NCBI RefSeq assembly: GCF_002234675.1
Contig: NC_019881.2
Location: 20,399,494-20,463,493, forward strand
Source of the DNA: Oryzias latipes
Lineage: Eukaryota; Chordata; Actinopteri; Beloniformes; Adrianichthyidae
DNA: 64,000 bases
Direction: 5' to 3'
Positions 22,671 to 34,300 of this stretch are shown here, piece after piece. How positions within the stretch are numbered: position 1 is the first letter of the stretch; each line of letters begins with the position of its first letter. The notes under the pieces were generated by a model. That model did no database searches. It was not told the origin of the DNA and saw only the letters and a list, made by a program, of their open reading frames with translations. Made by a program: the position numbers and the translations under genes.

Positions 22671-23849
22671 ATAGTTAGCCTGTATTCACCTGAAAGGTCA
22701 ACAATTTAAATGACGGTTGCCCAAGCCTGGTCCCAAAGAACCACCCTCCAGCGCTTTTATTAGCAGATTCAGGATCCGATTGACCAATTGGAGCGACGTC
22801 AAACCCGGTGGGGGAAGTACCATGTTTAGGATTGCGTTTTTGTATAGTTGATGAAGTCATGAAGGAAGTTTTTAAGGTCCTTTCTGAACAGATGAATAGA
22901 ATGTCAGTCATGCAGCAAACACTGACCTTCAGCGCACAGTTCCTAACCGAAAAACAGTTAATGAAGAATGAAGTAGATTTTTGTTTTGGAATTTCTCCAT
23001 CATGGTCCTAACCATAAACCAGCAGGAATGTTTTAAAACGAGCCCAAATAAGCAGTTCTTGTGGGGAAACCACCAAAAATCCAAAAATTAGAGCTGTTCT
23101 GCTCAACAGCATGTTTGAGCTTCAAGGGAAAAACATTTTCGTCTGACTAATTTTTATCGTTTTAATGAATTTTGTCCCATATGTTTAATTGGTGTATCCA
23201 TACATTTAGGGTTAGGTTTTTATTTCTTTCTTTTATAATTCTATATAAAATGTTCAGGTCTGCAAATGCTGTGGTAACACCAATGTAGTTCGACATATTT
23301 CAAAAAGTGGCGGCCTCTTTGAAGCTGGAACTTCAAAACAGCTGGTACAACTGGATTTCGTCAAAGACAGAAGGAGAACTCAAGAAAAAGAAAATATCCA
23401 GAATGGATTTCCTCTCTGCTCTTTATTTGAGGGAAATGTGCTCTGGATAAGTGAGTCATGTGGTCAGTATTATCCCATCATTTACAGAGGAAATGAGAGG
23501 ACTTCGGCATCTGCAACCTGCCTGAAAATAACTTGAAGAATAAGCTCAACTAAAAAGGATCCAAAGAACATGTTCTTAATAGCTTACCTGGTTAAATAAA
23601 ATAAATACAAATGTTGTTACCAGAACTGCAGCGCTGCTTTTATTTTTGACTTCATGAGCTCCAGGTGTCAGAGAGAAACAGGTTTTATGAGCTTTCACCG
23701 TCTGGTCCTGCAGACGGAGAAACTCCTGCACCAGGCTGTCACAGAACTGATGTCGGACCCTCGTTTTGCCAAAGAAACTTTGAGCTTCTTAGTTATTAGA
23801 CAGCTCTGTTGAAAAAATTACCACACTGAATAAAGGGAATGAAGAATAA

Positions 23850-24357
23850 AAAATAATTTTGATGACTGATTTTTAGCCAAAATCCAAAACCTGTGTGGTT
23901 TTCTTGAACATAGTTTCTGTAGAGATGCAGGAAAATCACCTCAGAGTTGTTGCTCCCCCGCTGCCTTACAGCCCCTCACCCCCCCAACTTATCATTAGCG
24001 GTGCAACAATGGCGACCAATTTCAGAGCTATTTCAGAGCTATCCGCTCCTACAGTGTGGTCCAAATTCCAGCTCAGGCGAGGAAAACAAAGACGTTCGTG
24101 GATCCATTTGTCTGCAAGTGGATGGATCAGAATGGAGCAGGGAGCTTGTGGCCCCGCCCAGCGTATTTTCTACATCACAAAATACAATCTTTTTCAAACT
24201 ACATTTTTCCGTCTCCTCGTGATTTATAACAATATGAATAAAGAAGTACTCCGAAATGCAATTTAAACCTAATTTTCTTTCCTCCAACACCAGAAAAATG
24301 TCACAAGAACAAGTTAAAAACACCGAAAGCAGCATTTTGATCAGAATGAGTCTTTAA
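23850..24357 (-). mobile_element. family A miniature element, copy 5
   Basis: Inverted copy ending AGAATGAGTCTTTAA (TTAA 24354-24357). Carries GCAGGGAGCTTGTGGCCCCG and the CGTCTC...GTGATT block. The left end is eroded. Confidence 0.75.
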
Positions 24358-24975
24358 AGATCTTGTAAAAATGTAGGATTTCTGAGCTCCTGACAAACAC
24401 AATGAACTGTCTCCAAGAGTTAATCTCCACCAGTTTCTGGGAAAAAATGCCTCTCCGAGGTTCAGCGGTCTTCCCCAGCTGCTTCCTCACTTTTTCTTTC
24501 ACTTGTTTGGTGCCGCGGTGGAAATGTGCTGTGGGTTTAATCAGCCTGCTTGCTGAAAACAAGACTTGTTGAGAACACTGCGAGTCAGCATCAAACTGTA
24601 AATATCACGTAAAGCCAAAACAGGGCGCTAAACAAAACGGCGAGGCGAAATGTACGCTCCAGCTTTCTGCTGAACTGTTTAATCAACTGACTTGAAGTGA
24701 AAATACTCATTAAGCTACGGAACGTGAGCCCTTCAGGAGCTGGAGAACTGTCTAATGTGTGTTTATGAGGAGTGCAGATGAAAAGAGGACTTGAGGAGGG
24801 GAAGGGAGAGTTTGCATGTGTGGACATGAAGACAGCAAAAGCCCGGGGACATTGAAGGGAGAAAAACATTAGAGATGATTCACAGGCATCGCATGGCACA
24901 TCAACACATACCTCTTTCTCCCAGTCACTTGCAAATGCTTCCTAATCTCTCATACAAACCTCTGGTCCACCAAAG

Positions 24976-25030
24976 CACACACACACACACACACACACAC
25001 CCACACACGCACACACACACACACACACAG
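24976..25030. repeat. (CA)n microsatellite, interrupted
   Basis: Two CA runs separated by a CCCACACACG interruption. Confidence 0.9.
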
Positions 25031-26747
25031 ACAGTGGGCCTGTTCTGAGGGGGTTTAACCAGACTTGTATGGATAGGTTCTGGACTAATCAGTACATGGG
25101 AGCAATTCTTCACATGCAATCAGGAGCTTGTGCAGAGATTAAGGATTTTTCTTTTGCAGCATTTTCTGACTGAACTTCTGCCTTTGAGTTCTTCCTTTGA
25201 ACGCTCCTATTTAAAGCAAATATGTGCAGAACTTTGCATGAGGCTGTGTGACGCTTGAAGCGTTTGAGGTCAGCAAAGAGGGCCAAATCTGAGCCGCAGA
25301 CGGTGTGAAGCTGTTTTCCTAAAGGAAACGCACTGATAGGATCTGAAGTATTTACTAACGACCACCATGTAGCCCCCATTAACCAGCATGAGGCGCCGCA
25401 CCTGCATCCTACCTTTCCGAAAATACACCCAAGAAAAACAACAACAGGTCATTTGCACATCTATGACACTGCCAGGTCCTGAAACGGAACGGTTACATCA
25501 GCTGGAAATGCAACCGCAATCAAATGATCACAAAGTCATTTCATCATATTTTTTAAATCTATTTTACCGCCCTTAAAAAAAAATCAAATTTTTTTTTTGG
25601 TCTGATTTCCAGTTAGATCATTCTTAATGTGCTTGTGGTTGCCAGGTATGATATTTTTCAGCACTTTTATTAAAACCTCTTTACACCGTGGTGCGTTTGC
25701 TGAACCTCAAACACTGGAGAAGTTTCAAGGAAGTAGGAGAAAAGGGGAATAATGGAGAGATTCAAAGAACCCCTGAAAACCAGCTGCTATGAACAGAGCT
25801 GTGACAAGTGCTTTAACAACAATATAATGCAAATGGGCATAAAATATTACAAAAATGATCCTATATTTAAGTTAAACTTTGTCAAATTTTGATTCACTCC
25901 AACACATGAAACAGAAGTATTGATTAAAATGACCTCATATTGAATTTTTGTTCATTAAACTGACATGTTTCGACATGATCATAAGCCCTTCATGCCGTGA
26001 AATTACAGTTTTCTGTCACCCTGGAGCGCTGTGCGACCCCCCATGAGCTGAATCTAGAGTTTGTGGGTGCAGACAAACTAAAAAAAAAAGGATCAAGCTG
26101 AAGATTTGAAAAAAAACAAACAGTGCAAACAAATAATTTGAAGTTTTATTGTCCCCTGGTTTGCTAAATACTATCATTACCTCATCAACTGCCATACAAT
26201 GTTAACCCTCATCCAGGAAGGCAACTGAAAAAACAACCCAGGGTTTGTTTAATATGAAATGTGTTACTTGGTGAGGCTTAGTGCTGTTGCCGACAATATA
26301 ACAAATACTAATAAACATGTTCAGGGGCTGCAAGCTTGACTCAAAAGTGAACTTGAATTATTGATGAAAGATATTTTTTCAGTGCTCAGTAAATGTTTGT
26401 AAATATTCGATTGATTGATAAATAAAAAAGATGGTATAATTTTATTACTTTCACATTTTATCATTCAGTAATAATTGTAAGTGATTTTTTGCCGACATGC
26501 ATTTGTGTTTATTTTAGGTTAATGAAAACTCAAAAGCTAAGTGAATAGTCTAAAAGATTTACAAATTTAAAATGTATGTAAACTTGAGAGGAAGATGTAA
26601 TAAAAGTGTAATTCTAGGATAACTTAACTGCAGTAGTTGTGTTTTTCCATCATCAAAACAAACAATTTTAAATCTAAGAATTGTCTTAAAGGTTGTCCTG
26701 TAACCGAGAGTTTGAAGTCTTCAGACAACTTACACAGTTTGCTAATT

Positions 26748-26785
26748 CCATCCATCCATCCATCTTCCTCCGCTTATCCGGAGTT
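26748..26785. repeat. (CCAT)n and repeat head fragment
   Basis: CCATCCATCCATCCATCTTC followed by CTCCGCTTATCCGG, the start of a common fish dispersed repeat, cut off after 14 bases. Confidence 0.6.
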
Positions 26786-27779
26786 TGCTAATTGTATTAT
26801 TTTAAGTGATTTATTTTTTACTCTGTACAGATAAAAGGTTCAGCCAACCTTTACTGAAATAAGAAAATTGTGTCTAAGTCGTTAGGGGCTCAAAGTGCAC
26901 TTAAAAACTTCAACTAGCAGACCTTTGACTGAGGTATTGGCAGTAAATACAGAAATCCGTAGTGCCAATGGGTTGTTCAACACTCCCCTCTAGTGGGAAA
27001 GAGCGGTACTGCGTTTATGAAGCCACAAGTGCGATGCAGTGATTTTATTCCAGCAATAAGAAACCATGACAACTCAGTTTTTACGCAAAATAAAGAAATA
27101 TATGTTTCACTTATTTTTATTTTGTCTAAATTTACTCTGATTATTTTAATTATAACTGCATGTTATGGATTGATGACACAAAGTTGTCAAAAAAAGCACA
27201 ACCACTTTTAAACATATTGGTAAAAACAAAACTACTCTTTTGAGGATATCCTTTCAAAATAAAGGCACATGCTGCAAATGAAAGTACGATAACATAGAAT
27301 TTGTAAATTATTTTATACATTTTTGGATTTAAAAAAGTATTTTAAGCAAAACATAAGAAATAAAAACTCATCAGGAATGAATGAAATAAAAAAAACTGTT
27401 TTAAAAACGGGCTTAAAAACATAAATATAAGTAACTATTTTACTTAGAAACTATATCAAGCAATTGAGTTAAAATATTCTATTAATTCCCAAGGGGAAGT
27501 TGGAAAAATCAATACGTGATGCCTAAAAGATTTATCATAAACTTAAAAATAATTTAACCATGGAACTTCAAAATGTATCATAAAGAATTTGTAAAAAAGA
27601 ATTGTAATAATACCAGCATATGCTAATATCTAAACATTAATATAAACACAAGGAATATGACAAACTAATGCATTCTGATTACATACAAGAGGCATTTTAT
27701 TATTCTATAAAACATACTTTGCTTTTAGGATTATTCCATATGTTAATTTAAGGATGACAATAAAATCCTCACAAAACAA

Positions 27780-28060
27780 CAACAATAACAAAAACGTCAC
27801 GAATCGGGAACGCGCTCGAGCCGACAACACGAGACAGGAACTGACAAGATGGCGATCATTTTAGAAATAGAAGAGTTTCTGGCGTGAAGGGGAAGCACGG
27901 TACGCTTTTATTTTTCTTTTCACGACCATAATGTTGTCACATTTTAACAGTGTTGTAGGGCACGCCACTGTGGGCTCCAGGAACCATCCTGAGGACTCGT
28001 GATGGAGCTGTGTGAGACGTAGAGAGCAGCAGCGCGGCTAGCGCGTAAACTAGTTTGGAT
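27780..28060 (+). promoter_or_regulatory. usp44: probable usp44 promoter and first exon
   Basis: Locally CpG-rich island in AT-rich surroundings (CGTCACGAATCGGGAACGCG, CTCGAGCCGACAACACGAG). It holds a CGTCA half-CRE and a YY1-like AAGATGGCG at 27846-27854. A donor-like CACG|GTACGC at about 27898 could end a non-coding first exon. The start site is inferred. Confidence 0.5.
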
Positions 28061-28929
28061 TAACGATGTTAGCTTCTCTCGCCAATGCTAGTTAGCATGC
28101 TAGCAACAAGGGCACTTGTGGTTTACTAATCTCTTGAATAAACACAACGCAATTAGTGACGAAGTAGACTTTGTTCGAGCTTATGTTGGCTTCACCTTTC
28201 TTTAAATTATTTTTTGTTTATATTTAGTAGTGTTTGAGGTAAACATGTACATTTTTGTGCGTGATTTCGGCCTTTTGTAATTCCAATACTAAAGCTACCA
28301 CCACACTACCAGGTACGTTAGCCCGGCTGGCTAGCCGCGGTTAGCTGCCGATGAATAAGTGCTTTATGTCTTAATAGGAATATTATAACAAAGTGTGTTC
28401 ATTTGTATGTCACTTTAATGAATTATTAACCTTGCCGGCTGCGTTTAGTTGTGTGTGTGTGGTTTGTTTCAGTTAACTTTAAATAAGTGGCTTTCTCTTC
28501 ACAGCATGCAGCAGCAAGGACAAACCAGGCGAAGCGCGCTTTTAGTTGCTGAAAAACTTACGTGACATTAACGACTTTAGATAAACTCCAACATTTAGTC
28601 ACTCTTTTGGTCAGCTTTAGTTAAACTTTTTTTTCTTGTAAAGTATATGTGACGTCGGTAACAAGTCGCTGTGGTGAGACGCTCTAGAGAACAGTTAATC
28701 CGGTCCCCATGTGTTGCTGTGCCACTTTGTTCTTAGCGGTGATCTTGATAACACCTGCGGGCTCACCATGCAAGGATTTCATGACTTACCAGCCTGATGG
28801 GGTTTTTTGAAGCAGTGCGATGGTTCTGCATCACTGTAGCTCACTCATGGAGGAACAGTCTGTTCAATAATGAACGATCACACACGCCCTCTTTAAACTA
28901 AAAACTATGAGCTGTTTTAGTCAGTTAGT

Positions 28930-29226
28930 TTTTATTTTCCTGGCCACTTGTGGGCCAAGGCTGGGGACATCCTAGACGGGTCGCCAGTCTGTCGCAGGGC
29001 CGCAATTACTCAGCCACGCACACTCGCATCTAGGGACAACTTAGAGTAACCAATGAACCATGTTTTTGGACGGTGGGAGGAAGCCGCAGTTCCCGGAGAA
29101 AACGCACGCATGCACGGGGAGAACATGCAAACTCCACACAGAAAGGTCCACCATTGGTGTTCTGGTTCTGGTCCCCCATCCTTCTTGCTGTAAGGCAAGA
29201 GCGCTAACCACTGCTCCACCGTGCAC
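28930..29226 (+). repeat. 'GGTCGCCAGTCTGTC' dispersed repeat, long copy
   Basis: Contains GACGGGTCGCCAGTCTGTCG, GGACAACTTAGAGTAACCAA, CATGTTTTTGGACGGTGGGA, GGGGAGAACATGCAAACTCC and a tRNA-like end (GGCAAGAGCGCTAACCACTG, CTCCACCGTGCACCC). It lies in the 5' untranslated intron of usp44. Confidence 0.75.
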
Positions 29227-29663
29227 CCTCATTCGAATTTACAATTTTCAAATCCAGTGCCCTAGAAATTTCCGAGAAGCCTCTGCAAAAAAACTAGTGT
29301 GCAGTGACGCTCACGCGATTGGCAAATGCAGACCACAATGCATTGCGTTTGAATTGTTTGTAATTTGACAAAATGTTTGTGCAATTTTTAAAAAAAAAAT
29401 CCTCCAAGTTTTCATCATCAGGACACACTGGATTCATAAATAACCTCTGTAAAATGTTCATATTTATTGGGTTTTATTTCGGCAAATAGATGATGTCGTA
29501 TTTGGCATTAGATCAAAAAAAGAAAGTAGTGAATTACATTAGATCCAGGGCGTTATGTAATCTTTTAGGGAATAGGGAGAGAATTTGGACGAAGCCTCAT
29601 GTCTTTTCTTTCTTCTAACTTTAACTGGATATTCACCAAAGTTTGTGCTCTCTCGCTTTTCAG

Positions 29664-29831
29664 ACAACACCATCATGCCCTGGGAGGCTCTAGCTTTTTG
29701 GCTCCCCGTGGTTACCAAGGTGATATGAAGCCAGCGTGAAGGACAGAGGCACAAACACTCGGCTTGTAATAAGTTCAGTCTGCTGTTGACGGACACACAC
29801 AGCCAGCCAGCTCAGCCGGCGGGCGCGTGTA
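29664..29831 (+). other. usp44: usp44 5' untranslated part of coding exon 1
   Basis: An acceptor CTCTCGCTTTTCAG ends at 29663; the sequence from there to the ATG is probably the 5' UTR portion of the exon. Inferred from splice consensus only. Confidence 0.5.
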
Positions 29832-31376
29832 ATGGACAGGTGTAAGCACGTGGGGCGGCTGCGGCTGGCCCCAGACCACTCCATCCTCAACCCGCAGAAG
29901 TGGCACTGTGTCGACTGCAACACTACCGAGTCTGTGTGGGCCTGTCTGGGCTGTGCGCATGTGGCATGCGGCCGCTACATCGAGGAGCATGCGCTGCAGC
30001 ACTTCCAGCAGCAGCACCACCCGTTAGCTATGGAAGTTAATGAACTGTACGTCTTTTGTTACTTGTGCGATGACTATGTGTTGAATGATAATGCAACCGG
30101 AGACCTCAAGTTGCTACGTAGCACTCTCAGCGCCATCCAGAACCAGCGCTATGAGGTCACCACCCGCAGTGGGCGCACTCTGCGCTCCTCCAGTGCAGCA
30201 GTGGATGCTCTCATGCTAAGTGGAGCACAGGAGCTACAGCTAAGAGATGAGGACAGAATGTTTACAGCCCTCTGGCATCGCCGCAGGGCGCTCATGGGAC
30301 GCATCTTTCACCTTTGGTTTGGCCAGACTGAATGTGGCAAAAGGAGAGCGAAAGAGGAGAGAAAGAGGGAGGAGGAAGAGGAACTGAAAAGGGAGGCCAG
30401 AGAGAGGAGACGCGTTCTGAAGAGGCAGCTACAGGAGGAGCTGGAAAACGCTCCTCTTCGGAAGAGTCGTCGCTTGCGTCGGAAAAGCCAGAGAGTCGCT
30501 GATACAGCAGTCACGGCACCAGCCTCTCGACAGGCACGCACTAAGACGAAACCACGTGCAGCCCAGTCTCTTACCCAAACGTCGCGCACTAGAAGCCCCA
30601 AGACTGCAACCTACAAGAAACCCAAACATCCAAAAAAAGTCCAGCCAACTCCCAGGTCCACCAATCGTTCTTCTACTGCCAAATCCAAGCCCAAAACACC
30701 TTCAACACCTCGCGCTTCCTGCCGCAAGCAGAGCACCAAACAGGATGGTTCCCCCTTTAAAAGGCGTCCCACAGTCACTCCTGGGGTGACGGGCCTAAGG
30801 AATTTAGGGAACACCTGTTACATGAACTCCATCCTGCAGGTGTTGAGTCACCTCCACGTTTTCAGGGAGTGCTTTCTGCGTCTGGACCTGACCCAGGCAC
30901 TGGAACTACTGGCATCTGCTGTCCAGGGACAACTGGCAGGAAAAGCTTTGTCCCAGTCCCCTCTTTCCCAAAGAAAGGGGCTGCAGACCAATGCGGGCTC
31001 TGGCGTGGGACTTAGCGGAGGGGCCTCACGGGCCAGCAGCATGGAGCTGATACAACCCAAAGAGCCCAGCTCAAAGCACATCTCTCTCTGCCATGAGCTG
31101 CACACCTTGTTTCAGGTCATGTGGTCTGGCAAATGGGCGCTGGTTTCGCCTTTCGCCATGCTGCACTCGGTGTGGCAGCTGATCCCCGCGTTCAGGGGCT
31201 ACGCTCAGCAGGACGCTCAGGAGTTCCTGTGTGAGCTGCTGGATAAGGTGCAGCATGAGCTGGAGAGCACGGGCACGCACACCACGTCTGCAGGAGTCCC
31301 GCACACGCAGAAGAGACTCATCAAGCAGGTGCTCAGCGTGGTCAACACCATCTTTCACGGCCAGCTTCTCAGCCAG
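29832..31376 (+). CDS. usp44: usp44 coding exon 1 (zinc finger, basic region, Cys box)
   Basis: 1545 bp, 515 whole codons, ending CAG|GTATGA. Contains the ZnF-UBP, the long lysine/arginine segment and the catalytic cysteine. Such a long first coding exon is a feature of USP44/USP49 genes as I recall them. Confidence 0.96.
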
Positions 31377-34300
31377 GTATGAGACGAAGCACATTCATTC
31401 ACTTTCTAAACCATTGACTTTATATAAGAAGTGGACCGAGTGACCTCCCTCCCCCCAGCGTTTCAAACAGGAAGTACCACCTAAAATCCCAGACTTCTTT
31501 AGAGAAATGAAGTCTAAATAAGCATTCTTGATCTGATACCTTTTTCAACATTTTCATGATCGTTTCATGATGGTTATCTATGTATTTCAAGTTATTCATG
31601 TTGGAATCAGATGTCTCAATAAGAGCAGATGGAGCTTGCTGGCCCCCACGTCCAACGTTCGAAATCTTTGACAGATTTTGGCAGCCTGCTTTCGAGTGGT
31701 TGCTCGCTCCTGATTGGTGAGAGTCTTTGTCATAGAAACGTTGACTCAGACTGGACTCGGACTTACCACTACTGACTAACTTTGTCTTGTGGCATTTATA
31801 TTACGAAAAAATGGTGGCTGAATTAACTTCATTTGGTTGGAAGAAGGTGTGACATCACACTCACTGAATCCAGTTCTCGTATACAATGTTCTTAACAAAT
31901 CATTTGATCTGTTTTTGAAAGTGTTCCCAGTGGTCTTTTAATTTGTGATTATGCCGTTTTTAGCCAAAAAACAAAAATCTGTGTTGTTATTTAGGACATA
32001 GTTTCTGTAGAGCGGCAGGAGTTCATTAGAAATAGCCAGTGCATTGTGGGCGGCACCGTTGGCATGGAGTAACCCCGCCTCCCTTTCCCTCCCCATTGCT
32101 GAGAGCTCAGCGTATTTTCTACATCACTCCTTTTCCAACTGAATTTTTTTTTGTCTGCTCCTGATTCACAATTATTCGAACAAAGAAATGTGCAGAAATG
32201 CAATTCTGAGCTGACGTTTCTTCATATACGTCTTTCATCTTCAGAAAAATGCCACAAAAACATTTTAAAAATGTCAACCAAAAATCATTTTTATTGGAGT
32301 GGTACTTTAATTAGGAGTCTGAACTTTCCTGTTTTTGAACATGAGCAGTCAGCACAGCTAAGTCCTGAATAATATGTTTTATTATTTGCTCTTCACTTCA
32401 ACTTAATTGATTTTCTTAGAGCTGCTCTTTATTTTATTCAAGGATTTGAGTCTTTGTTCTGTTGGTAACTAAAATAATGTGTAGAAGCTCATGATTAAAA
32501 AGCAGCACCATGGCTCCGGTTCAGTTTGAGTAACTGATGAATGAGGCTACGGCGTGACGAGTTTGCTTAGAGACGTTCAGGGAGACCGACTCCACTCTGA
32601 CACCTGCTCGCGCTGAATGGAGGCTGTGTGTCGGCAGAAGCCTTTGGCAATGATCCGCTGCTTTCTACCACCAAATCTATCAGTGCTGTTTTTGTCTTCA
32701 AAGGAAATTTTTTCAGTATCATGTTTGTTTTGTAGGTGATTTTTGCATCAGTAAAATGTTTCTTCATCTTTCTCATCATTACAGGTGACATGTTTGGCCT
32801 GTAGCCACCGTTCCAACACTGTGGAGCCATTCTGGGATCTCTCTCTGGAGTTCCCTGAGCGTTATCACAGCAACAGCAGGGAGTCTGCCGCTCAGGCTTC
32901 CTGCCATCTGACGGAGATGCTGGCCAAGTTCACCGAGACTGAAGCTCTGGAAGGAAACATCTACGCCTGCGATCAGTGTAACTGTGAGTGAAAGGATCCA
33001 CTCACTCATTCTTAGTTTCATTTTTAATCGAATGCCAAGTGCTTCCCTCTGTTACAGATTCTTCATTCTCTATTTACACGTCTATAAACTGTTGGCTTTG
33101 TTGTTTTTTTTGTGTGGGAAACTTAAGGATGAATCTGTAAAACGTGGTAAAAAAAAATCAAAGTAAATCAAAAAGTTGCTCTTGGAACTTTTTCCAATGA
33201 AGGAATCGATTTCTTCCGTCTTTCTTTTAGTACGTTTAAAATTATAAGTATGAATTAAATGTAATAACTGTGATACTGCTACTGTTAGGCTCCCTGTACA
33301 TTTGTAACGTGTTTTTTCTTCTCTTACACTCGGCTCGCAGCTGCCAGACGTCGGACCTCCTCCAAACCAGTCATCCTGTCTGAAGCACAGAAACAGCTGA
33401 CGCTTTACAAACTGCCTCAGGTTCTCAGGCTCCACCTCAAACGCTTTAGGTAAGACCACCTATCCAAAGATAGATGAGCGTGTGGGAGGAGCTACAGTTG
33501 TCTGCTTCATTGCTACATGAAAGCATTGACTGTATATCTGTCTCATGTACAGTCAATGCATGGAAGACACAGATGACGTTAAAGGGTCGGGTTTCTTTAT
33601 TTATGAGCTCCGGTAATTACGTTTTCCTCCGCTTATCCGGGACCGGGTCACGTCCTCATGTCTGGTTTCATGAGGTCATTCGTAAACCTTTCCAGTACGG
33701 TGAGCTTCACCATCAACTGCAGGAGCTGCGTCTGAATGGCGGACGCTGTCAGTGGTACTTCCGACTCTCAGGGTTCTGACTTACAATCAAGCGCAAAAAG
33801 AATCCCCTCCTCAATAGAAGCCAAGAAAGAAGATTTTACATTCGGTTGAAAAAGTTTGGGCACCCCTGATCATTTGAAAGATTTTCCTTCATATATCATT
33901 GGTTGTTTGGATCCACAATTCAATTAAATATATCATATAGCTGAATAACACAGTGATATTTGTGATATGGGAAGGGCTTTGGCTCTGGCCATGTGCAATA
34001 ATTACTAAAGCAAAAGTAGACAGGTGCATAGGTGTGGGCACGCCAAACGGCAAAATAACATTATTACACATATTTTGTAGATCTTCCTTTTGCAGAAATA
34101 ACACTTCCTATAGCTTCCAATGAAGGTCTGGTTCTAGTTGAAGGTATTTTGGACCATTCTTCTTTACAAAACATCTCCAGTTCAGTTCAAGTTTGATTGC
34201 GCTTTCAATGGCACCACAGATTTTAAATAATATTCAGGTCTGGGGACGGAGATGGCCGTTCCAGAACGTTGTAGTTGTTCCTCTGCATGAATGCCTTAGT

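Larger units (their letters stand above)
14801..27779. other. ntn4-usp44 intergenic region
   Basis: Thirteen kilobases of AT-rich sequence with no supported gene. Repeats are listed separately: family A copies (16040-16490, 23850-24357), a terminal-inverted-repeat element (16636-17161), a probable truncated LINE 3' end (18990-19320), fish-type dispersed repeats (21385-22140), family D (22185-22670) and a CA microsatellite (24976-25030). The stretches 17200-18900, 19400-21100 and 25100-27700 hold nothing I can assign; enhancers could be there but cannot be recognised from one genome. Confidence 0.8.

Noticed and set aside
30308..30601. Antisense frames across usp44 exon 1
   Set aside because: Shadow of the K/R-rich coding strand; no independent evidence.
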